Shown here: one piece after another, positions 14,698 to 19,334 of the stretch | Numbering within the stretch: position 1 is the stretch's first letter | Layout of the letters: every line of letters starts with the position of its first letter | From: Lentzea aerocolonigenes | GTDB lineage: Bacteria; Actinomycetota; Actinomycetes; Mycobacteriales; Pseudonocardiaceae | NCBI RefSeq assembly: GCF_000955955.1 | Contig: NZ_JYJG01000440.1 | Coordinates: 1 to 19,334, forward strand | Length of the DNA stretch: 19,334 bases | Direction: 5' to 3' | The notes under the pieces: generated by a model | The model's input: only the letters and a program-made list of their open reading frames with translations | Told to the model about the DNA's origin: nothing | Database searches by the model: none | Translations under genes and position numbers: made by a program

Positions 14698-16320
14698 ATG
14701 AGGACCCTGCTGACCGCGCTGGCGACGCTGGCCGCCACCGTGGTGATTCCCGCCTCCCAGGCCACCGCGTTACCCGACGGACAGGCCCTGACCCCGCCGA
14801 TGGGCTTCAACAACTGGAACTCGACCCACTGCCGGGCCGAGTTCAACGAGACGATGATCAAGGGCATCGCGGACCTCTTCGTCGCCCGCGGCCTGCGCGA
14901 TGCCGGTTATCAGTACGTCAACATCGACGACTGCTGGGCGTTGCCGTCGCGCGCGTCGAACGGCGACCTGGTGCCCGACCCGGCCCGTTTTCCCAGCGGT
15001 GTCAAGGCCTTGGCCGACTACGTGCACTCCAAGGGCCTGAAGTTCGGCATCTACACCTCAGCCGGCACGAAGACCTGCGACACGCTCGGCTTCCCCGGCG
15101 GCCTGGGTCACGAGCAGCAGGACGCGAACCTGTTCGCCTCGTGGGGCGTCGACTACCTGAAGTACGACAACTGCAACAACCAGGGCGTGGACGCTCGCGC
15201 CCGCTACCGCGCGATGCACGACGCCCTGGTGCGCACCGGCCGCCCGATCGTGCTGTCGATCTGCGAGTGGGGCGAGAACCGGCCGTGGCTCTGGGCCGCC
15301 GGCACCGGGCACCTCTGGCGCACCACGGGCGACATCTCCGACAGCTGGTCGTCGATGCTGGGCATCTTCAAGCAGAACGCCGCGCTCGCGGGCTATGCGG
15401 GACCGGGCCGGTGGAACGACCCGGACATGCTCGAAGTCGGCAACGGCGGCATGACCGACACCGAGTACCGCAGCCACTTCTCGTTGTGGGCCATGATGGC
15501 CGCGCCGCTGCTGATCGGCTCCGACCTGCGCACGGCCACGCCCGCGACGTTGAGCATCCTCACCAACCGCGACCTGATCGCGGTCGACCAGGACGCTTTG
15601 GGCCGCGCAGGCCGTGTGGTGCGTGCTTCGGGTGGCGTTCACGTGTTGTCCCGTCCGCTGGCGAACGGTGATGTGGCCGTGGCGCTGTTCAACGAGAACG
15701 CCGCCGCTGCAACGATTTCGACCGATCTGCGCGAGGTCGGGCTCGGCGCGGGCACCTACTCGGTCCGCGACCTGTGGACTGGTTCCGTCGACACCACGGC
15801 GAGTTCGGTGTCGGCCCCGGTTCCCGGCCACGGCACGGTCGTCTACCGGTTGAGCAGGCTGTCGACGCCGTCCGCACCGCCCGCCGGGGTGACGCCGTTG
15901 TCCGACCTGGTCGAGCTGCGGGCGTCCAACGGCTGGGGCCCGTTCGAGCGCAACCTGACCAACGGCGAGCAGGGCCTCGGCGACGGCTCGGCCATCAAGG
16001 TGCAGGGCACCACGTTCCGCAAGGGTCTGGGCATGCACGCGTTCGGCGAGGTCGAGTACCTGCTGGGCCGCCGCTGCTCGACCGTCACCGCCCAGGTCGG
16101 CGTGGATGACGAGGTCGGCGACCGCGGCAGCGTGGTGTTCCAGATCTACGTGGACGGTGTGCTGCGGGCGGACAGCGGAGTCGTGACCGGGACGGTGGCC
16201 GCGAAGACGTTGCAGGCGAACGTGTCCGGCGCCGACCAGGTCCGGCTCGTGGTCACCGACGGCGGCGACGGCTTCGACTTCGACCACGCGGACTGGGCCG
16301 ACGCCAAGGTGACCTGCTGA
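14698..16320 (+). CDS. Secreted GH27 alpha-galactosidase-like enzyme with NPCBM domain
   Basis: This 540-aa secreted glycoside hydrolase probably removes terminal alpha-galactose or related alpha-linked sugars. A signal peptide occupies residues 1 to about 24 (ending near QATA). The GH27 barrel follows (TPPMGFNNWNS at 32-42, YVNIDDCW at 73-80), with nucleophile Asp157 in YLKYDNC and acid/base Asp243 in RWNDPDM. A beta-sandwich domain runs to about 385. Residues about 400-540 form an NPCBM carbohydrate-binding domain (LVELRASNGWGPFERN, FRKGLGMHAFGEVEY). The ATG at 14698 is chosen because the signal peptide starts there; the open frame reaches much further upstream, across the TetR gene. Exact substrate (galactan side chains, arabinoside, isomaltoside) is uncertain. 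Confidence 0.93.
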   Translation: MRTLLTALATLAATVVIPASQATALPDGQALTPPMGFNNWNSTHCRAEFNETMIKGIADLFVARGLRDAGYQYVNIDDCWALPSRASNGDLVPDPARFPSGVKALADYVHSKGLKFGIYTSAGTKTCDTLGFPGGLGHEQQDANLFASWGVDYLKYDNCNNQGVDARARYRAMHDALVRTGRPIVLSICEWGENRPWLWAAGTGHLWRTTGDISDSWSSMLGIFKQNAALAGYAGPGRWNDPDMLEVGNGGMTDTEYRSHFSLWAMMAAPLLIGSDLRTATPATLSILTNRDLIAVDQDALGRAGRVVRASGGVHVLSRPLANGDVAVALFNENAAAATISTDLREVGLGAGTYSVRDLWTGSVDTTASSVSAPVPGHGTVVYRLSRLSTPSAPPAGVTPLSDLVELRASNGWGPFERNLTNGEQGLGDGSAIKVQGTTFRKGLGMHAFGEVEYLLGRRCSTVTAQVGVDDEVGDRGSVVFQIYVDGVLRADSGVVTGTVAAKTLQANVSGADQVRLVVTDGGDGFDFDHADWADAKVTC

Positions 16321-16346
16321 ACCCGCTGGTCGAGGCCAAGATCAAT

Positions 16347-16360
16347 TGAGAGCGCTCTCA
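16347..16360. promoter_or_regulatory. LacI-type operator, TGAGAGCGCTCTCA
   Basis: This is a perfect 14-bp palindrome with the central GAGCGCTC core seen in sites of actinobacterial LacI-family sugar regulators such as CebR (TGGGAGCGCTCCCA). It lies about 105 bp upstream of the GH16 start and just upstream of its promoter. There is no loop, so it is not a terminator. No LacI-family gene is in the window. Confidence 0.65.
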
Positions 16361-16370
16361 TCGTGACAAG

Positions 16371-16392
16371 AACGTGAAAAGGTTTACACGTT
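16371..16392. promoter_or_regulatory. Second imperfect 22-bp palindrome upstream of GH16
   Basis: The arms AACGTG and CACGTT are perfect, with inner AAA/TTT pairs; 9 of 11 positions pair. The core GTGAAAAGGTTTACAC resembles the LacI/CcpA-like pattern TGTAAACGTTTACA. It abuts a TTGACC -35-like hexamer (16391), so binding there would block transcription. Confidence 0.5.
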
Positions 16393-16419
16393 GACCGAGG
16401 GTCACGGCGTGACAACACT
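16391..16419 (+). promoter_or_regulatory. Candidate promoter of the GH16 gene
   Basis: TTGACC (16391-16396) is a good -35; the -10 at 17-bp spacing is AACACT, which is weak. The segment 16392-16404 is also an inverted repeat (TGACC-GAG-GGTCA). A GGAAAGG ribosome binding site ends 8 nt before the ATG at 16465. Confidence 0.4.
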
Positions 16420-16464
16420 TCCGAACCACTGGGCGCACAACTAAATCCCGGAAAGGTCGGTTCG

Positions 16465-17685
16465 ATGCAGCGACGCATCGGGACGGCCCTCGCTGCCGCC
16501 TTGATGGTGGCAGCGGGGATCACCGTCGCCACCACCACCCAAGCTCCCCCTGCCAATGCGGCGGTGACCTGGGCCGACGAGTTCAACGCCCCCGCCGGCA
16601 CCGGTGTCGACGGGAGCAAGTGGCAAATGGAAGTCGGCAACAACAACGGCAACAACAAAGAGTTGCAGTGGTACAAGTCGGGCACCTCGAACGCGGTGCA
16701 CGACGGCAACGGCAACCTCGTGATCACCGCCAAGCGCGAGAACCCCGGCCAGCAGTGCTGGAACGGGCCCTGCCAGTACACGTCCGCCCGCATCAACACC
16801 GCGGGCAAGTTCACCCAGACCTACGGCCGGTTCGAAGCGCGGATGAAGCTGCCGCGCGGCCAGGGCATCTGGCCGGCCTTCTGGATGCTGGGTGCCGACA
16901 TCAACAGCGGCAACCCGTGGCCCGGTTCCGGCGAGATCGACATCATGGAGAACCTGGGCCACCAGACCAGCACCGTGTACGGCACGATCCACGGACCGGG
17001 CTACAGCGGCGCGGGCGGCAAGTCCCACGCCTACAACGGCCCGAACTTCGCGGACGGCTTCCACAACTTCGCCGTCGACTGGCGTCCCGGCGAGATCGTG
17101 TGGTCGGTGGACGGCAACGTCTACGCCCGCAACACCCCTACCGATGTCAACGGCAACCCGTGGGTGTTCAACAAGCCGTTCTTCATCATCATCAACCTCG
17201 CGGTCGGTGGTGAGTGGCCGGGCTACCCGGACGGCAGCACGCAGTTCCCGCAGCAGCTCGTGATCGACTGGGTGCGCGTCTCCAACGACAGCGGTCAGCC
17301 ACCCGCCGGTGGCTCGGAGATCCGCGGCATCGGCGGCAAGTGCGTCGACGTGCCCTGGGCGAACACCGCCAACGGCACGCCCATCCAGATCACCGGGTGC
17401 AACGGCAACGCGGCCCAGAAGTGGAGCCGTCCCGGTGACGGCACCATCCGCTCGCTGGGCAAGTGCCTCGACGTCAACGGCGGCGGAACCGCGAACGGCA
17501 CAGTGGTCCAACTCTGGGACTGCAACGGTTCTGCTGCCCAGCAGTGGGCCGTCAGCGGGGCACAGGACATCGTGAACCCGCAAGCCAACAAGTGCATGGA
17601 CACCGTCGGAGGCTCCTCGGCCGACGGCACCAGACTCCACATCTGGGACTGCCTCGGCGTCGCCAGCCAGAAGTGGCAGGTATGA
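16465..17685 (+). CDS. Secreted GH16 beta-1,3-glucanase-like enzyme with ricin-type domain
   Basis: This 406-aa extracellular hydrolase is predicted to cut beta-1,3-glucan (laminarin or fungal wall glucan). The signal peptide is residues 1-32, with a likely cut after ANA. The GH16 domain (about 34-274) has the catalytic motif GEIDIMEN with Glu157 nucleophile, Asp159 and Glu162 acid/base, plus GIWPAFWML and the WSVDGNVY strand. The extra Met in ExDxxE marks the laminarinase branch. After a short Gly/Pro linker, residues about 284-406 form a ricin B-like CBM13 domain with three QxW repeats (QKW 318-320, QQW 359-361, QKW 402-404). It has its own promoter region with two LacI-like palindromes, separate from the GH27 gene. 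Confidence 0.95.
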   Translation: MQRRIGTALAAALMVAAGITVATTTQAPPANAAVTWADEFNAPAGTGVDGSKWQMEVGNNNGNNKELQWYKSGTSNAVHDGNGNLVITAKRENPGQQCWNGPCQYTSARINTAGKFTQTYGRFEARMKLPRGQGIWPAFWMLGADINSGNPWPGSGEIDIMENLGHQTSTVYGTIHGPGYSGAGGKSHAYNGPNFADGFHNFAVDWRPGEIVWSVDGNVYARNTPTDVNGNPWVFNKPFFIIINLAVGGEWPGYPDGSTQFPQQLVIDWVRVSNDSGQPPAGGSEIRGIGGKCVDVPWANTANGTPIQITGCNGNAAQKWSRPGDGTIRSLGKCLDVNGGGTANGTVVQLWDCNGSAAQQWAVSGAQDIVNPQANKCMDTVGGSSADGTRLHIWDCLGVASQKWQV

Positions 17686-17688
17686 GGT

Positions 17689-17726
17689 TTCTCCTGGCCG
17701 GGTAGCGCATGCCCTGGCCGGGAGAA
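17689..17726. terminator. Hairpin after the GH16 gene
   Basis: The inverted repeat starts 4 bp past the GH16 stop codon. TTCTCC and GGAGAA form the outer stem, with inner TGGCC-GGG and CCC-TGGCC segments that largely pair around a short loop. It is the first of two stems in the convergent gap. Confidence 0.6.
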
Positions 17727-17732
17727 TCACCG

Positions 17733-17778
17733 CGCTGGACGTTCGAACCCCTGCGGCGGAAGGGTTCGGCGTCCAGCG
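17733..17778. terminator. Strong bidirectional hairpin between GH16 and the cyclodeaminase gene
   Basis: A 9-bp perfect outer stem (CGCTGGACG / CGTCCAGCG) is followed, after a small bulge, by a 7-bp inner stem (CGAACCC / GGGTTCG) and a loop of about 11 nt. It lies midway between convergent genes, 4 bp from the end of the minus-strand gene, and probably stops transcription from both sides. Confidence 0.75.
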
Positions 17779-17782
17779 TTTC

Positions 17783-18640
17783 CTATGCCAGCAGCCTTGC
17801 CACCGCCCAGTCCTGCACCGCGACCCCGACCGACTTGAACACCGTCCGGCCCTCGCGCAACGGCGGATTCCCCAGCGCGGCACCGAGTTCGACGAGCGAC
17901 TCCAGCCGCAGCACGCCACTCCGCACCGCCCGGATGATCTCCCCGGCCTCGCTCAACGCGGCCTCGACCTGGTCCACCACCACGACTTCCGCGGACTCGA
18001 GCAGCGCCTGCGGCAGCTCCCGCATCACCGGCCGGTACGAGCCGATCGCGTTGACGTGCACCCGTTCCTTCAAGGCGTCGCAGGAGAACAGCGGCACCGT
18101 CGACGCGGTCGCGCAGCACACGACGTCCGCGCCCTCGACCGCTTCCTCGGCGCCCGCAGCCACGTCCATCACGGTGTCCGGCAGCTCGTCCTTCAGACTG
18201 TCCAGCAACGCCTCGGCTTTCCGCGCGTTCCTGTTGAACACCACGAGCTTCTTCAACGGCCGCACCGCGTGCACGGCCCGCACCTGGTCCGCCGCCTGCG
18301 CGCCGGCCCCGAACAGGGCCAGGTGCGACGCGTCCTCGTCGGCCAGCAGATCCGTTGCCACACCGACGACAGCGCCCGTGCGCAGCGTCGTGAGCGGCAC
18401 CGCGTCCGTGACGAACTGGCCGTCCGGGTGCGAGTAGACGATCGTGCCGGTGATCACCGGATCACGCTCGATCTCGATGCTGATCACCTTGACCGCCGTG
18501 GACCTCGTCGGCTTGTGGTGCACCGCCATCACGAGCGACCGGCTGTCGCTGAACGCCTGCCGCGGCGGCAGCTCGAACTCCCCTGCCGTCAGCCCGGCGA
18601 ACGCTGCGCGGACGGCTTCGATCGCTGCGGGCATGGTCAT
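17783..18640 (-). CDS. Ornithine cyclodeaminase / mu-crystallin family dehydrogenase
   Basis: This 285-aa NAD(P)-binding enzyme belongs to the OCD/alanine dehydrogenase/ketimine reductase family. Visible motifs are Lys51 in AVKVISIE (position of the family's active-site Lys), the LRTGA segment at 86-90, the Rossmann GAGAQA at 111-116 and VFNRN at about 134-138. It is shorter than typical members (about 310-340 aa) because about 20 residues that usually precede the MPAAIEAVRAAF helix are missing. In-frame sequence continues upstream for a few codons but has no start before the hairpin. The ATG at 18640 lies 7 nt after TACCAT, so it may be leaderless. The substrate (proline, alanine, siderophore or peptide building block) cannot be told. 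It stands alone between two terminator-like hairpins. Confidence 0.88.
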   Translation of the reverse strand: MTMPAAIEAVRAAFAGLTAGEFELPPRQAFSDSRSLVMAVHHKPTRSTAVKVISIEIERDPVITGTIVYSHPDGQFVTDAVPLTTLRTGAVVGVATDLLADEDASHLALFGAGAQAADQVRAVHAVRPLKKLVVFNRNARKAEALLDSLKDELPDTVMDVAAGAEEAVEGADVVCCATASTVPLFSCDALKERVHVNAIGSYRPVMRELPQALLESAEVVVVDQVEAALSEAGEIIRAVRSGVLRLESLVELGAALGNPPLREGRTVFKSVGVAVQDWAVARLLA

Positions 18641-18654
18641 GGTTCGGATGGTAA

Positions 18655-18689
18655 CGACCGGGCCGCGGCCGGGGTCCGCGGCCCGGTCG
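18655..18689. terminator. Perfect 14-bp GC-rich hairpin
   Basis: CGACCGGGCCGCGG (18655-18668) and its exact complement (18676-18689) flank a 7-nt loop. It starts 2 bp beyond the stop of the small minus-strand ORF at 18692 and ends just before the TACCAT hexamer of the cyclodeaminase gene. It therefore looks like a terminator separating those two minus-strand units, although no U-run follows. Confidence 0.65.
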
Positions 18690-18691
18690 GC

Positions 18692-18799
18692 TCATGAGCA
18701 CTCGAGTTCCATCTCGTCGATGCGGACGTACCGCGTTTCGCTCTCCACACACACGAACATCTCTTTGCCACAAGGACCAGAAAGCACATTCCCGGCCAT
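18692..18799 (-). CDS. Possible small Cys-containing protein (35 aa)
   Basis: I do not recognise this short ORF. It would encode 35 residues with Cys10, Cys16 and Cys34, ending in YVRIDEMELECS. Support is indirect: the last 21 codons have strong G/C third-position bias, and a perfect hairpin begins 2 bp past the stop. No Shine-Dalgarno sequence precedes the ATG at 18799, and the open frame runs further upstream as low-quality sequence. It could be the end of a decayed gene, a small regulatory protein or a peptide precursor; none of these is shown. Confidence 0.35.
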   Translation of the reverse strand: MAGNVLSGPCGKEMFVCVESETRYVRIDEMELECS

Positions 18800-18837
18800 T
18801 CTGCGATATTCGGGTGCAACACCCCGCGCGGGCGGTA

Positions 18838-18856
18838 GCTTGGACTTCTTCCAAGC
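18838..18856. promoter_or_regulatory. Inverted repeat upstream of the zinc-finger-like gene
   Basis: Perfect 7-bp arms GCTTGGA and TCCAAGC flank a 5-nt centre, ending 14 bp before the GTG at 18871. It could be an operator for the small-protein genes or a hairpin near the transcript start. TTGGAC within it is a possible -35. Confidence 0.45.
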
Positions 18857-18870
18857 GCGAACCTGATTCC

Positions 18871-19083
18871 GTGAGATTTCGTTGGATGCCCCACGGGGGG
18901 CGGCCTCACGCCATCCACGACGAGCCGGCCAGGGGGCTGCCCGTCGAGACACTCTGCGGCGATCCTGTTGTGCCACAACAGGTCAGCCTCTGGCGTGACA
19001 AGAACGTGTGGCCGACGTGCTGGGACTGCGACGGCGTCTGGCGTGAGAGCGAGGGGATCCTGCCATGGCCGCGGAAATCCTGA
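18871..19083 (+). CDS. Small zinc-finger-like protein (70 aa)
   Basis: This 70-aa protein has the spacing of a small metal-binding domain: His13 (RPHAIH), Cys29 (ETLCGD), Cys50 and Cys53 (WPTCWDC). It resembles a group of short actinobacterial proteins with an HA...LCG...W-TC-x2-C pattern that are annotated only as zinc finger proteins; this is from memory and not searched. The start is uncertain: GTG at 18871 or ATG at 18886, neither with a clear ribosome binding site. The next gene begins inside its 3' end (19-bp overlap), so the two are co-translated and probably work together. DNA, RNA or protein binding are all possible. Confidence 0.65.
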   Translation: MRFRWMPHGGRPHAIHDEPARGLPVETLCGDPVVPQQVSLWRDKNVWPTCWDCDGVWRESEGILPWPRKS

Positions 19084-19307
19084 CGGAGGACTTGCTCCGC
19101 ATATCTCTTCAACGGCTCTCGCGTGAGGTGGTGAAGACTTATCCACAGTTCGGGGAGATGCTCGCGCAAAACATGTTGCGCACGTGCGGGCTGATTCCCG
19201 ACCTCAAACGCGCGGAGCACTATCGGGAACTGGGGACACTGCTCATCGACCTCGGCCGGTTGTACCTGGCCGAGGCCGACGCGCTCTCCACGGCCGAGAC
19301 GACTTGA
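19065..19307 (+). CDS. Small helical protein of unknown function (80 aa)
   Basis: I do not recognise this 80-aa protein. It is predicted almost all alpha-helical (LTEDLLRISLQRLSREVVKT, then FGEMLAQNMLRTC, then AEHYRELGTLLIDLGRLYLA). Leucines are regularly spaced, as in a small helical bundle, and there is one cysteine. The ATG at 19065 has GAGGGG 8 nt upstream, and the frame overlaps the zinc-finger-like gene by 19 bp. There are no membrane segments or signal peptide. Its tight coupling suggests that it is a partner of the zinc-finger-like protein. Confidence 0.75.
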   Translation: MAAEILTEDLLRISLQRLSREVVKTYPQFGEMLAQNMLRTCGLIPDLKRAEHYRELGTLLIDLGRLYLAEADALSTAETT

Positions 19308-19319
19308 AGGGCTAGTGGC

Positions 19320-19334
19320 GTGGCCCGGAACGTT
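19320..19334 (+). CDS. Possible start of a further gene, cut by the window edge
   Basis: GTG at 19320 opens a frame (MARNV) to the window end, 12 bp after the previous stop, with GAAGGG about 8-9 nt upstream. An alternative GTG lies at 19315 in another frame. Only five codons are visible, so nothing can be said about the product; if real it would be a third member of the small-protein operon. Confidence 0.3.

Noticed and set aside
16347..16360. Reading TGAGAGCGCTCTCA as a terminator for GH27
   Set aside because: The palindrome has no loop and no following T-run; it fits an operator better.
16441..17919. 492-codon minus-strand open frame across the GH16 gene
   Set aside because: It is antisense to a well-supported GH16/ricin protein and has Val/Ala/Arg/Gly-rich composition with no motif.
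16362..19008. 15-bp identity CGTGACAAGAACGTG at 16362-16376 and 18994-19008
   Set aside because: One copy is in a promoter region and the other inside a reading frame; a 15-mer match in a window of this size is not rare enough to mean much.

Overview
The window is high-GC actinomycete chromosome. The evidence is a strong G/C third-position bias, frequent GTG and TTG starts, an F420-type (Ddn-family) oxidoreductase, several apparently leaderless starts (a TANNNT-like hexamer 6-8 nt before the start codon), a remnant of an AfsR-type regulator, and secreted glycoside hydrolases with ricin or NPCBM domains. The gene set and protein style suggest Pseudonocardiales (Lentzea/Saccharothrix-like); that placement is inference. 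I see no tRNA, rRNA, insertion sequence, integrase or CRISPR array.

Layout. (1) 1-109: two 25-bp direct repeats, each carrying a small hairpin, lie downstream of paaZ (110-2131, minus), a bifunctional aldehyde dehydrogenase/MaoC-type hydratase. (2) 2424-5384, minus: a tight operon of a GT87 polyprenol-phosphate-dependent mannosyltransferase-like membrane protein, a DesK/NarL-type histidine kinase and a LuxR-type response regulator. A pair of palindrome-containing direct repeats sits just upstream (5438-5485). (3) 5473-7990: a LysR regulator divergent from a flavoprotein with the complete iodotyrosine-deiodinase active-site triad, followed at once by an AraC regulator. (4) 7968-9962, minus: a short-chain dehydrogenase and an eight-helix membrane protein of unknown function. 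(5) 10035-10580: frameshifted, internally deleted remnant of an AfsR/SARP-type NB-ARC/TPR regulator. (6) 10589-13531: an acyl-CoA synthetase divergent from a GAF-LuxR regulator, which is coupled to a Ddn-family F420 oxidoreductase. (7) 13487-14610, minus: TetR regulator plus membrane protein, with a perfect operator inside the TetR promoter. (8) 14698-17685, plus: a secreted GH27 alpha-galactosidase-like enzyme (NPCBM domain) and a secreted GH16 beta-glucanase (ricin domain). The GH16 gene has its own promoter region with two LacI-like palindromes. (9) 17689-18640: two strong hairpins, then an ornithine cyclodeaminase-family gene on the minus strand. (10) 18655-19334: a terminator-like hairpin, a tiny cysteine-containing ORF, a small zinc-finger-like protein overlapping a small helical protein, and perhaps the first codons of another gene.

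Functionally this is a set of small, locally regulated units: almost every enzyme gene lies beside its own regulator, and most regulator/target boundaries carry a visible palindrome. I found no clear new multi-gene system. The points most worth checking are the bacterial deiodinase-like gene with its regulators, the GT87/two-component operon with its paired sites, and the small-protein cassette at the right edge.
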